Positions 7,473 to 15,593 of a stretch of 64,000 nt of DNA are shown here, piece by piece. Under the pieces are notes generated by a model. It ran no database searches, was not told where the DNA came from, and was given only the letters and a program-made list of their open reading frames with translations. Within the stretch, counting starts at the first letter, position 1. Each line of letters opens with the position of its first letter. Both the position numbers and the translations under genes were made by a program. Origin of the DNA: Roseicitreum antarcticum (GTDB lineage: Bacteria; Pseudomonadota; Alphaproteobacteria; Rhodobacterales; Rhodobacteraceae); contig NZ_CP061498.1 in NCBI RefSeq assembly GCF_014681765.1, forward strand, positions 1,054,001-1,118,000, read 5' to 3'.

Positions 7473-8134
7473 CACACTGGCTGCATCTTGTGGCGATGGT
7501 CCTGCTTGCCAGCCTGGGCGCGGCCCTGTGGCGCGTCTGGCGCGGGCCATCGCAGGCCGACCGCATGATGGCGGTGCAGTTGGTCGGGACCGGGGGCGTC
7601 GCGGTGTTGATCGTGCTGGCGGCGGCGCAGGACTGGACATTGCTGGTCGTGGCGCTGGCGCTGGCGCTGTTGGCGGCGCTGGCAGCAGTGGGGTTCGTGC
7701 AAGCCGAAACCCCGGACGGCGCGGGCGACCCCGAAGAACTCTCGCCCGGGGGCGATATCGAACCACAAGAGACCACGCGGCACCCACCCCGTGCCGGGAA
7801 TGAAGCGCACCAGACCAAAGGCGGGCAGTCGGCCCAAGACGACGGGCGACCCGGCACTGACGGCCAGCCGTGCGCGTCCACGCACAGGCACAGGCACGGG
7901 CACAGGCACCAACAAAGCACGCCCAGCGCCGGGAACCAACCGCGCGCTTCTGCCGTGGGGACCGCGCCGCCTGCGCGTGCCACTGAAAACCAACGCCGCA
8001 CGCCTGCGACGGGAAGCCAAAATTGCCAGCCTGCGGCTGGACATCAACCCTCCCAGCCTGCGGCTGGACATCAAGCCTCCCTGCCTGCGGCTGGAGGGGC
8101 CACGGACACAAGGGAGCCCGCAGGCCATGGCTGA
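7469..8134 (+). CDS. mrpF: Mrp/Mnh antiporter subunit F with long repetitive C-terminal tail
   Basis: The first 80 or so residues are an ordinary MrpF: three TM segments with RVWRGPSQADRMMAVQLVGT between the first two. Normal MrpF proteins end near 90 residues, whereas this one continues to 221 with a hydrophilic tail rich in His, Gln, Ala and Gly. The tail contains a His/Arg run (THRHRHGHRHQQ) and repeats of the type QPAAGHQPS, encoded by an imperfect 27-bp DNA repeat at about 8029-8098. Translation is coupled by ATGA to mrpE, and it overlaps mrpG by 8 nt. The tail may be neutral repeat growth kept in frame to preserve coupling to mrpG. Its His-rich part could bind metal, but nothing shows this. 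Confidence 0.85.
   Translation: MTHWLHLVAMVLLASLGAALWRVWRGPSQADRMMAVQLVGTGGVAVLIVLAAAQDWTLLVVALALALLAALAAVGFVQAETPDGAGDPEELSPGGDIEPQETTRHPPRAGNEAHQTKGGQSAQDDGRPGTDGQPCASTHRHRHGHRHQQSTPSAGNQPRASAVGTAPPARATENQRRTPATGSQNCQPAAGHQPSQPAAGHQASLPAAGGATDTREPAGHG
8029..8098 (+). repeat. 27-bp imperfect tandem repeat inside mrpF
   Basis: The unit, starting cagcctgcggctggacatca, occurs about 2.6 times. The unit length is a multiple of three, so the frame is preserved, giving repeated QPAAGHQ-type residues in the MrpF tail. Confidence 0.8.
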
Positions 8135-8420
8135 TCTGGCAACATATACCCTCACGGCATTGGGGCTGGTGTTCTTCGTCGCGGGCACCATCGGCCTGAT
8201 ACGCTTCCCCGACACCTTCAGCCGCCTGCACGCCCTGACCAAAGCCGACAACCTCGGGCTTGGCTTCATCGCGCTGGGAATCGCCTTTCAGGCCGACACC
8301 TGGACGCAACTGGCGCTGCTGGCACTGATCTGGGCGCTGGCGCTGCTGGCCGCAGGCACCGTGTCGCAATTGGTAGCGCGCACCGCGCTGACATCGCACG
8401 AAAGGGCAGAGGACCCATGA
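8127..8420 (+). CDS. mrpG: Mrp/Mnh antiporter subunit G
   Basis: A 97-residue, three-TM protein starting MADLATYTLTALGLVFFVAG. It has the family signature GLIRFPDTFSRLHALTKADNLG after the first TM segment. Length is normal and there is no insertion. The ATG overlaps the end of mrpF, and the stop overlaps the following ORF by ATGA. It is part of the small-subunit module (E, F, G) of the antiporter complex in the inner membrane. Confidence 0.93.
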   Translation: MADLATYTLTALGLVFFVAGTIGLIRFPDTFSRLHALTKADNLGLGFIALGIAFQADTWTQLALLALIWALALLAAGTVSQLVARTALTSHERAEDP

Positions 8421-8776
8421 ACGCCGCCCAGCACCCGATCCAAGGCAATATCCCCATGGCGGCGCGGCAGCACGTGTCCCCCCCCGGCGCTGCCAGCATG
8501 GAAGACCGGGGCGGCCCTGCCCTCAGCGCCGCAATCGTCCGCAGCCGGGGTGCCCCCTGCGCTGTATCCCATTTGAAAGACGCGATGCGCCACCGCACAC
8601 CGGGCGACATGACCCGGCAGACAGCCCCCGCGCGCGCCCCGGCAGGCGGCACCGGCAATAGCCCGGCCTTCCTCCGGCATCCGGCCCGGCCAAAGCCCGG
8701 CAGCCCCGCAAAGGCAATGGCGCGGCAAAGCGCCTCGGCAGCGCGACCCGCCCCCAAAACGGCGACACGGCCATGA
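8417..8776 (+). CDS. unknown 119-residue ORF coupled between mrpG and the mrpB fusion
   Basis: No family is recognised. It starts MNAAQHPIQGNIPMAARQHV, has no membrane segment or signal peptide, and is rich in Ala, Pro, Arg and Gly. It is tied into the operon by ATGA overlaps at both ends (8417-8420 with mrpG, 8773-8776 with the mrpB fusion), which argues that ribosomes pass through it. It resembles the low-complexity inserts in its neighbours. It may be a translated spacer that keeps coupling across an expanded junction rather than a functional subunit. A soluble accessory protein cannot be excluded. Confidence 0.45.
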   Translation: MNAAQHPIQGNIPMAARQHVSPPGAASMEDRGGPALSAAIVRSRGAPCAVSHLKDAMRHRTPGDMTRQTAPARAPAGGTGNSPAFLRHPARPKPGSPAKAMARQSASAARPAPKTATRP

Positions 8777-9948
8777 GCGCGGCGCTGGACCTCATCCTCT
8801 GCGCGCTGATCCTTGGCGTCGGGACAGGCTGCGTCGTGGGGCGCGGCGTGTTCCGCGCGGTGATTTTCTTCATCACCTACGGGCTGGTGCTGTCCATCGG
8901 CTGGGCGCGACTGGGAGCCTACGATGTGGCCCTTGCGGAAGCTGCGGTCGGCGCAGGCCTGACCGGCATCCTTCTTTTGGCGGCGCAGGGGCGGCTGCGG
9001 CGGCTTGGCGCGGGTGGAGAGATCGCGCAGGCGCGCGGCTCCGCTGCAGCTCAGGCATCGCGCGACACTGCAACCGGCGCGCAAAGCACCCGTGTTGCCG
9101 CCGGACCCGACCACCTGCGCCAAAGCAACGCGTGCCCCAGCGCCCCACAAAGCACCGGCAAGGCCATCACCGACCGCGCCCGCCAAACCACCCCGCCACG
9201 CCCCCGGGCCACTTTCGCACCGCTTCACCTGCCCGCAGCACTTGCAGGGGCCGGGCTCGCAGCGGGCCTTGGCGCGGCTTGGTTTGCCCTGCCCGCCCCC
9301 CAGGCACCTGACCTGACACAGGTTCTGCCGCAATCGGGGGTGGGCAACCCGGTCACGGCCGTCTTGATGAACTTCCGCGCGTGGGACACGCTGCTGGAAA
9401 GCATCGTGCTGCTGGCCGCCCTGATCGGGGTCTGGATGCAGGCGCGCGACAGCGACTGGACCGCGCCGCTGGGCCTGCATTACCACGCGCGCGCGGATGG
9501 CGTGCTGGCCAGTTTCGGGCGGGTGCTGCCGCCTCTGGGCCTGATCTTCGGGGTCTATCTGGTCTGGGCCGGGGCCGAGGCCACCGGCGGCGCGTTTCAG
9601 GGCGGCACGGTGCTGGCGGCGGTCGGCCTTTTGGCGATCATGACGGGCGCGCTGCCCGCACCTCGCGTGACGCAGGCAGGCTGGCGCGCGGCGCTGGCGC
9701 TGGGGCCGGGGATCTTCTTGCTGGCCGGGCTGGCGGGCGCGGGCATCGCTGACGGCTTTCTGACGCTTTCCCCCAGCGTCGCCAAACCCGCGATCCTGAC
9801 GATCGAGGCGGCGCTGACGGTCTCCATTGCTGTCACACTGGCGCTCTTGGTGCTGGGGCCGCCCGATACGCACGACGCGACACCCGAGGACACGCCGAAG
9901 GACACGCCGAAGGACACGCCAAAGGACACGGGGAGGCACACCGCATGA
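8773..9948 (+). CDS. mrpB: MbhD-MbhE-MrpB fusion subunit of Mrp-type antiporter
   Basis: A 391-residue membrane protein joining three parts. About 1-78 is an MbhD/DUF4040-type region (LCALILGVGTGCVV, then ITYGLVLSIGWARLGAYDVA, EAAVGAGLTGILLL). About 152-235 is an MbhE-like region with LPQSGVGNPVTAVLMNFRAW. About 240-370 is the MnhB domain (RVLPPLGLIFGVYLVWAGAE, GGAFQGGTVLAAV). In classical Mrp the MbhD/E parts belong to the end of MrpA; here they are on B. A hydrophilic low-complexity linker fills about 80-150, and the tail carries a 12-bp repeat giving TPKD units (9888-9930). It is coupled by ATGA to mrpC. Confidence 0.82.
   Translation: MSAALDLILCALILGVGTGCVVGRGVFRAVIFFITYGLVLSIGWARLGAYDVALAEAAVGAGLTGILLLAAQGRLRRLGAGGEIAQARGSAAAQASRDTATGAQSTRVAAGPDHLRQSNACPSAPQSTGKAITDRARQTTPPRPRATFAPLHLPAALAGAGLAAGLGAAWFALPAPQAPDLTQVLPQSGVGNPVTAVLMNFRAWDTLLESIVLLAALIGVWMQARDSDWTAPLGLHYHARADGVLASFGRVLPPLGLIFGVYLVWAGAEATGGAFQGGTVLAAVGLLAIMTGALPAPRVTQAGWRAALALGPGIFLLAGLAGAGIADGFLTLSPSVAKPAILTIEAALTVSIAVTLALLVLGPPDTHDATPEDTPKDTPKDTPKDTGRHTA
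9888..9930 (+). repeat. 12-bp tandem repeat at the 3' end of the mrpB fusion
   Basis: About 3.5 copies of gacacgccgaag encode the TPKDTPKDTPKD tail. The reading frame is preserved and the gene ends a few codons later. Confidence 0.85.
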
Positions 9949-10391
9949 GCCTGACTTTCTTTGCCCTCACAGGATCGGCGCTGACGGGGCTGGGGATCTA
10001 TGGCCTGATGTCACAGCCGCATCTGCTGCGCCGGGTGATCGCCTTCAACATCATCGGCTCGGGCCTCTTTTTGTTCTTTGGCGCGGCAGGCGCGCGGGGG
10101 GCAGCAGCAGACCCGATCCCGCAGGCGCTGATCATCACTGGCATCGTCGTCGCGCTGTCCGCCAGCGCGCTGGCCGTGGCGCTTGTCGTGGCCTTGGCAC
10201 GCAGCACGGGCCAGGCGACCCTGCCAGGGTCAGCGGGGGATGGCCCCGGGCAAGAGGGGCCAAAGGATGAAGGGCGCCAGAAACCCGGGCCAGAGGATCA
10301 AGGGCCAGAGGATCAAGGGTCAGAGCAAACCGTGCTGCAGGCAGCCGGGCACGACGACACCCTGCAAAGCATCGCGGGAACCCGCCCATGA
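9945..10391 (+). CDS. mrpC: Mrp/Mnh antiporter subunit C (NuoK-like)
   Basis: A 148-residue protein whose first 90 or so residues form three TM segments of the NuoK/MrpC fold, with LLRRVIAFNIIGSGLFLFF and the family stretch DPIPQALIITGIVVALSASAL. Beyond residue about 92 is a hydrophilic tail of some 55 residues not normally present. It is encoded in part by a 15-bp repeat (gggccagaggatcaa, about 10275-10325) that gives PEDQG units. It is coupled by ATGA to the genes on both sides and forms part of the proton/cation path next to the large antiporter-like subunits. Confidence 0.9.
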   Translation: MSLTFFALTGSALTGLGIYGLMSQPHLLRRVIAFNIIGSGLFLFFGAAGARGAAADPIPQALIITGIVVALSASALAVALVVALARSTGQATLPGSAGDGPGQEGPKDEGRQKPGPEDQGPEDQGSEQTVLQAAGHDDTLQSIAGTRP

Positions 10392-11857
10392 TCCCGCTGA
10401 TCGCCACCCTGACCCTGCCGCTGATCGCGGCACTGGCGGCGGTTGCGCTGCCAGCGCGGGCGCGGGTACCGGCAGCCCTTCTGGGCACCGGGCTGACACT
10501 GGCGGCCACGATCTGGCTGGCGCTGGCGGTCTGGTACGGCGGGCCGGTCAACCTGTCGGCGGGTGGCTGGGCGCCGCCCGTGGGGATCGCGCTGCGCGCC
10601 GACGGGCTGGGGGCCGCGCTCGCGGTCATGGCAGCACTGGTCGTCACTGCCACCGCGCTTGCCACCCGGGCCGAACATGCGATGACCGACCCCGGGCCGC
10701 GCATGACCTTTGGCATCTGGCCGCTGATGCTGCTGTTGTGGGCCGCGCTGAATGCCGTCTTGATGTCGCGCGACCTCTTCAACCTTTATGTCGGGCTGGA
10801 ACTCATCAGCCTGAGCGCGGTGGCGCTGGTCGCGATCAGCGGCAAGGCGCAGGCCATCGCGGCAGGGCTGCGCTACCTGTTCTTCGCGCTGGCCGGGTCG
10901 CTGTTGTACCTTGCCGGGGTCGGGCTGACCTACACCATCCATGGCACGATGGACATCGGGCTGCTGGCCGCCCGCACCCCCGCGCCCGGCGATGCGCTGG
11001 CGCTGGGGTTGATGAGTGCGGGGCTGCTGGCCAAGACCGCGGTCTTCCCGTTCCATGTCTGGCTGCCACCCGCCCATGCCGCAGCCCCCGCGCCTGCCTC
11101 GGCGCTGTTGTCCGCGCTGGTGCCGAAGGCCTCGCTGGTGATCTTGCTGCGGCTGTGGTTCGAGGCGATGCCCGACAGTGCCGCCCCCGCCGCCCTCATG
11201 GCGCTGGCCAGCTTCGGCGCGCTGGCCGTTTTCTGGGGCGCGGTCATGGCGTTGGTCCAGGCACGGCTGAAGCTGATCGTGGCTTATTCCACGGTGTCCC
11301 AACTGGGCTATGTGTTCCTTGTCTTCCCGCTGGCAGGCGGCGCAGGGGCCGATCAGCCGTGGTCGGCGGGGGCCTGGACGGGGGCGGTGTTCCAGATGCT
11401 CAGCCACGGGCTGGCAAAGGCTGCGATGTTCCTGACCGCGGGCATCTACATCGCCGCAGTGCACAGCGACCATCTGCGCGATCTGCGCGGGCTGGCACGC
11501 GCGCTTCCGATGACGGGCTTTGCCTTCGCGCTGGCGGCGGTGACCCTCAGCGGGCTGCCCCCCTCGGGCGGGTTCACTGCGAAGTATTTGATGATGACAT
11601 CGGCCTTCGCGTCTGGCCAATGGCCCTGGGCCGTCGTGCTTTTGGGCGGCGGGCTGCTGGCGGCGGCGTATCTTTACCGCCCCATGGCCGCCCTCTTCGC
11701 CCGCGAGACGGCCCACGCCCCGCGCGCCATCCCGCGCCGCTGGCAGGCGATCCCGCTGGTGCTGGCGGCGCTGTCGGTGCTGCTGGGCCTCATGTCCGCC
11801 GCCCCGTTCGACCTTTTGCAGATCGGGCGCCCCGCCCCGGCGGTGGGGGGGTTATGA
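10388..11857 (+). CDS. mrpD: Mrp antiporter large subunit 1 (MrpD/NuoN-like)
   Basis: A 489-residue, about 14-TM proton-translocating subunit of the NuoL/M/N-MrpA/D family. Both key charged residues are present: Glu138 in the TM5 motif YVGLELISL and Lys216 in the TM7 motif LLAKTAVFPFHVWLP. The later conserved stretches VAYSTVSQLGYV and LSHGLAKAAMFLTAG carry the second lysine. There is no low-complexity insertion and length is typical. It is the first of three related large subunits in this operon. Its start overlaps the mrpC stop, and its stop overlaps the next gene (ATGA at 11854). Confidence 0.92.
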   Translation: MIPLIATLTLPLIAALAAVALPARARVPAALLGTGLTLAATIWLALAVWYGGPVNLSAGGWAPPVGIALRADGLGAALAVMAALVVTATALATRAEHAMTDPGPRMTFGIWPLMLLLWAALNAVLMSRDLFNLYVGLELISLSAVALVAISGKAQAIAAGLRYLFFALAGSLLYLAGVGLTYTIHGTMDIGLLAARTPAPGDALALGLMSAGLLAKTAVFPFHVWLPPAHAAAPAPASALLSALVPKASLVILLRLWFEAMPDSAAPAALMALASFGALAVFWGAVMALVQARLKLIVAYSTVSQLGYVFLVFPLAGGAGADQPWSAGAWTGAVFQMLSHGLAKAAMFLTAGIYIAAVHSDHLRDLRGLARALPMTGFAFALAAVTLSGLPPSGGFTAKYLMMTSAFASGQWPWAVVLLGGGLLAAAYLYRPMAALFARETAHAPRAIPRRWQAIPLVLAALSVLLGLMSAAPFDLLQIGRPAPAVGGL

Positions 11858-13668
11858 GCACCGCCCTGCCCCTGCTCATCCTCTTCACCTCGTTGATCCC
11901 CGCAGGCATCAGCTTCTTTCTGGCACAGGAAAACTACGTCCTGCGCAACACGCTGAACCTGGGCGGCGCGCTGGCAAAACTGGCGCTGGTAATCGTCATG
12001 CTGGTGTCTGTCGCGGGCGGGGCCACTTACGAGGTATCGTTCCCCCTCGCGCCCGGGCTGGTCATCTTGCTGCGGGTCGATGCGCTGGCGCTGCTGTTCA
12101 TCTCGCTTTCCGCGGTGCTCTGGCTGCTGACCACGGTCTATGCCATCGCCTATTTCGGCACCAAGCCGCAGCTTTCTCGGTTCTTCGGCTTCTTCAGCCT
12201 TTGCGTTGCGGCGACCACCGGGCTGGCGCTGTCGGGCTCGCTGATCTCGTTCTTCATCTTTTTTGAGCTGCTGACCCTCAGCACGTGGCCACTGGTCGCG
12301 CATAAACAAGACAAGCCCTCGCTTGCCGCCGCGCGCGTCTACCTCGCCTATGCGCTGCCTGGGTCAGCGGCGCTCTTATGGGCCATCATCTGGCTGGAAA
12401 GCGCCACCGGCCCGGTACTGTTTGCCGAACCGCCGGACCTGAGCGGGCTGGACCCCACAACCCTGCGCATGATCTTTGCGCTGTTCATCATCGGCGTCGG
12501 GGTAAAGGCCGCGCTGGTGCCGCTGCACGGCTGGCTGCCCGCCGCCATGACCGCCCCCGCCCCGGTATCGGCGCTGCTGCATGCCGTCGCCGTGGTCAAG
12601 GCGGGCGCGTTCGGCGTCGTGCGTGTGGTCTATGACGTGTTTGGCGCACAGAACATGGTGGCGCTCAACCTTGGCACCCCGCTGGCGCTGGCGGCGTCCT
12701 TCACCATCCTCTACGCATCAATGCGCGCGCTGCAACAAGATGAGATCAAGAAGCGGCTGGCCTTTTCCACCGTGTCGCAGGTCAGCTACATCGTGCTGGG
12801 CGCAGCCCTTGCCAGTCCGCTGGCAATGATCGGCGGGCTGGTACATCTGATCCATCAAGGACTGATGAAGATCACGCTGTTCTTCTGCGCGGGCATTTTC
12901 GATGAGCGCGCGGGCGTGAAACGCATCGACGGGCTGAACGGCCTGGGCGCGCGGATGCCCTGGACCGCCGTCAGTTTCAGCCTCGGCGCGATGGGCATGA
13001 TCGGCCTCCCCCCGTTGGCGGGGTTTGTCAGCAAGTTCTATCTGGGCCTTGGCGCGCTGGAGGCAGGCGCGCCCTGGGTTCTGGGCGTGCTGGCGGCCTC
13101 AACAATCCTGAACGCGGCGTATTTCTTGCCAATGCTCTACCGGCTGTGGTTCCTGCCCGCCGCAAAGGAGGCACACGGGGATGAGCACGCGCCGGGGCTG
13201 GTGGTACCCGCTGTCATTACCGCAGCGGCCACCATCGGCGTGGGCCTGCTGGCGGCCAGCCCCATCAGTCCGCTGGGCTGGGCCACACTGATCGTCACGC
13301 GGCAATACGGGCCGACAACAGAGGTGCCGGGACCGGAGCCAGCGGGACCGGAGACAGCGGGACTGGAGGCAGCACGACTGGAAGCAGCGGGCCCGTCAGG
13401 GGCACACGTGTCAGGGGCGCGCTTGCCGGGACCGGGATTGTCAGGAACAGACGTGGCCGGGCCAAACCGACCAGATGCAAACTTGTCGGGGGCAGACCTG
13501 TTGGCGGCAACGCCCTCAGGACCAGACAGGCCACAGGCGGCACTGTCGGGCGCGGGTGTCGGGTGGTCAGACATTTCAGACCCCCAAGTGACAAAAGCAG
13601 ACACGCCAAAGACAAACCTGTCTCGCGCGGCCCCCTCAGCGGCGGACGCGGCCGGAGGGCGGCCATGA
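11854..13668 (+). CDS. Mrp antiporter large subunit 2 with repetitive C-terminal tail
   Basis: A 604-residue member of the same proton-antiporter family. Residues 1-485 are the membrane core with Glu138 (FFELLTLSTWP), Lys218 (VGVKAALVPLHGWLP), AFSTVSQVSYIVLG and HLIHQGLMKITLFF. The last 120 or so residues are a hydrophilic, Ala/Gly/Pro-rich tail with loose five-residue periodicity (SGA-type and PAGPE-type units), encoded by degenerate 15-bp repeats from about 13325. The five-residue rhythm superficially recalls pentapeptide repeats, but the A(D/N)LXX core is not consistent. The start is set by the ATGA overlap at 11854; the much longer upstream frame is not coding. Confidence 0.9.
   Translation: MSTALPLLILFTSLIPAGISFFLAQENYVLRNTLNLGGALAKLALVIVMLVSVAGGATYEVSFPLAPGLVILLRVDALALLFISLSAVLWLLTTVYAIAYFGTKPQLSRFFGFFSLCVAATTGLALSGSLISFFIFFELLTLSTWPLVAHKQDKPSLAAARVYLAYALPGSAALLWAIIWLESATGPVLFAEPPDLSGLDPTTLRMIFALFIIGVGVKAALVPLHGWLPAAMTAPAPVSALLHAVAVVKAGAFGVVRVVYDVFGAQNMVALNLGTPLALAASFTILYASMRALQQDEIKKRLAFSTVSQVSYIVLGAALASPLAMIGGLVHLIHQGLMKITLFFCAGIFDERAGVKRIDGLNGLGARMPWTAVSFSLGAMGMIGLPPLAGFVSKFYLGLGALEAGAPWVLGVLAASTILNAAYFLPMLYRLWFLPAAKEAHGDEHAPGLVVPAVITAAATIGVGLLAASPISPLGWATLIVTRQYGPTTEVPGPEPAGPETAGLEAARLEAAGPSGAHVSGARLPGPGLSGTDVAGPNRPDANLSGADLLAATPSGPDRPQAALSGAGVGWSDISDPQVTKADTPKTNLSRAAPSAADAAGGRP
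13320..13560 (+). repeat. degenerate 15-bp repeats in the tail of large subunit 2
   Basis: Copies related to gggaccggagacagc, then to ggggcacacgtgtca-type units, follow each other with many substitutions and keep the frame. They encode the hydrophilic C-terminal tail of the antiporter subunit. Confidence 0.6.
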
Positions 13669-15461
13669 GCGTGCCTTTCACCGGATCGCTGGTGCTCTTC
13701 GCCGTCCTGCTCTGGCCCCTCTTGGTGGCGCTGGTCCCACTTGTCCCGAGGTGGCGGGCAGGTGCGCTGTGGGTTCTGCCCCTCGCCCCGCTGCCCGCAC
13801 TGATCCTTGCGCTGGCGGATGGAATCGCGACTGTGACAGGTGCCGGGACGACTGCCGCGACATCCGCGACATCCGCGCCGGGCACCGCGACGCTGGACGG
13901 CGCGCAGGGTGCGGGCGTTGTGCACGACCTTCTGCTGCCCAACCTCGTGCTTGGGGTCGAACTGGTGCCGGTGCCACACGCGGGCCTGTGGCTGGGCATG
14001 ACCGCAATGGTCTGGGCCGTGGCCGGATGGCACGCAGCGCTGACCATGAAGCAAGGCGCGCAGGCGGGCATCTTCGCGGGCTTCTGGTGCCTGACGCTGG
14101 CGGGCAACCTTGGCGTCTATCTCGCCGGGGATGTCATGACCTTCTACCTCGCCTTCGCCGCCGTCTCGCTGGCCGCGTGGTTCTTGGTGGTGCATGACCG
14201 CAGCCGCGCCGCCCTGCGCGCCGGACGGGTCTATATCGCGCTGGCCATCACGGGCGAGGCCGCGCTGCTGACCGGCCTGATGATCGGCGCGGCAGGGTCG
14301 GAAGACCTGCGCATCGCCTCGGTGCGCGACGCCCTTGGCACCGACCCGCTGGGGCCGCTGGCCCTGGGCCTGATGATCGTTGCCTTCGGGATCAAGGCGG
14401 GCATGCTGCCGTTGCACATCTGGCTGCCCGTGGCGCATCCGGCCGCGCCTGTCCCGGGATCGGCGGTGCTGTCGGGCGCGATGGTAAAGGCGGGGCTGAT
14501 CGGCATGCTGCTGTTCATTCCCGCAGCCTCGGACTGGAACACCGTGCTGATCGGACTGGGCTTTGCCGGGGCGTTCGGCGCCGCGCTCTGGGGGCTGACC
14601 AGCCGCAACCCAAAGGCGGTGCTGGCGTATTCCACCATCAGCCAGATGGGCCTGTTGCTGGTATTTGTGGGCGCAGGATCCCGGGGGGCCGGATCTGAAG
14701 GTGTGGCGTTTTACGCGCTGCACCACGGGCTGGCCAAGGGGGCGCTGTTCCTTTCCGTCGGGCTGATGATGCTGGCAGCCACCGCAGCTCAGCGGCGGGT
14801 GGTGCTGGGCGCGGCCGCGCTGATGGCGCTGTCGGTGGCAGGGCTGCCGCTGACGGGCGGCGCGCTGGCCAAACTGGCGGGCAAGAACGCGCTGGCGGAT
14901 GGGCTGGCGGATGGGCTGGCACTGGCCGTGACCCTCAGCGGCATCACCACGACGCTGGTGCTGGGTTGGTTCATGCTGCGGCTGGCAGAGGTGCGCGCAA
15001 AGCCGGGACCGGCGGTGCGCTGGCCCGCGCTGCTGGCCGGGGTGGGCCTGCTGGCCGCCCTGGCCCTTGCCCTGCCTTGGGCCTTGTGGGACAGCGCGGT
15101 GCCGCTGCCGGGCGACTATCCCCTGCGACGGGCGAACATCATCGACGCGCTGTGGCCGGTACTGGCCGGGTTGGCCCTGCTGGCGCTGCTGCGCCGTCTG
15201 CCCCTGCCCGACCTGCCGCCGGGCGACGCGCTGCACCTGCTGCCCGGTCGCGCCGGGATGGCCGCGGCGCTGACGGCCCTTCAGTCCGGTGTCCGGCAGG
15301 GCCTCATGCCCAAGATCCCATGGCCACACAAACGCGCCGCGCTGCGGGCGTTGCTGCGCTGCAAGCGGGCCGAGGAACGGCTGTCACGCTGGCCGGCAAT
15401 CGGCCCCATGCTGATGGGCGCCGCGCTGGGGCTCGCCGCGCTGATCGCGCTGGCACCGTAA
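13665..15461 (+). CDS. Mrp antiporter large subunit 3, lacking the TM5 glutamate
   Basis: A 598-residue third paralog of the proton-antiporter family and last gene of the operon. It keeps the TM7 lysine (Lys244 in FGIKAGMLPLHIWLP), the stretch LAYSTISQMGLLL and HHGLAKGALFL. At the position of the TM5 glutamate, however, it has Ala165 (FYLAFAAVSL where the sisters have LYVGLELISL and FIFFELLTL). A glutamate in the next segment (ITGEAALL, Glu198) might stand in for it. A short Ala/Thr-rich insert (about 56-85) and a basic C-terminal region before the final TM are further differences. The start is by ATGA overlap at 13665. It may be an altered or non-pumping subunit. Confidence 0.88.
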   Translation: MSVPFTGSLVLFAVLLWPLLVALVPLVPRWRAGALWVLPLAPLPALILALADGIATVTGAGTTAATSATSAPGTATLDGAQGAGVVHDLLLPNLVLGVELVPVPHAGLWLGMTAMVWAVAGWHAALTMKQGAQAGIFAGFWCLTLAGNLGVYLAGDVMTFYLAFAAVSLAAWFLVVHDRSRAALRAGRVYIALAITGEAALLTGLMIGAAGSEDLRIASVRDALGTDPLGPLALGLMIVAFGIKAGMLPLHIWLPVAHPAAPVPGSAVLSGAMVKAGLIGMLLFIPAASDWNTVLIGLGFAGAFGAALWGLTSRNPKAVLAYSTISQMGLLLVFVGAGSRGAGSEGVAFYALHHGLAKGALFLSVGLMMLAATAAQRRVVLGAAALMALSVAGLPLTGGALAKLAGKNALADGLADGLALAVTLSGITTTLVLGWFMLRLAEVRAKPGPAVRWPALLAGVGLLAALALALPWALWDSAVPLPGDYPLRRANIIDALWPVLAGLALLALLRRLPLPDLPPGDALHLLPGRAGMAAALTALQSGVRQGLMPKIPWPHKRAALRALLRCKRAEERLSRWPAIGPMLMGAALGLAALIALAP

Positions 15462-15593
15462 GGCGGTCACAAGAAGCCCAGACGGTGCGCATGCAGCGAA
15501 ATGCACACCAACCCGGCGATGCAGCACCATCACGCGCCACGCCTTGGCCGCTTCGATGCGCCCCCGCCACACGAACCCGTCACTCTACCCGCA

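Noticed and set aside
10183-11853. A very long open frame running into antiporter subunit 2 from the left
   Set aside because: It overlaps mrpD on the same strand in another frame and has no membrane pattern; the real gene starts at the ATGA overlap at 11854.
13480-13560. Pentapeptide-repeat domain in the tail of antiporter subunit 2
   Set aside because: Five-residue periodicity is present, but the A(D/N)LXX core occurs only once or twice; it is better explained by degenerate 15-bp repeats.
13137-15329. A 730-codon open frame opposite the antiporter genes
   Set aside because: Arg/Gln/His-rich composition of an antisense shadow in GC-rich DNA; the plus strand carries clear membrane subunits.
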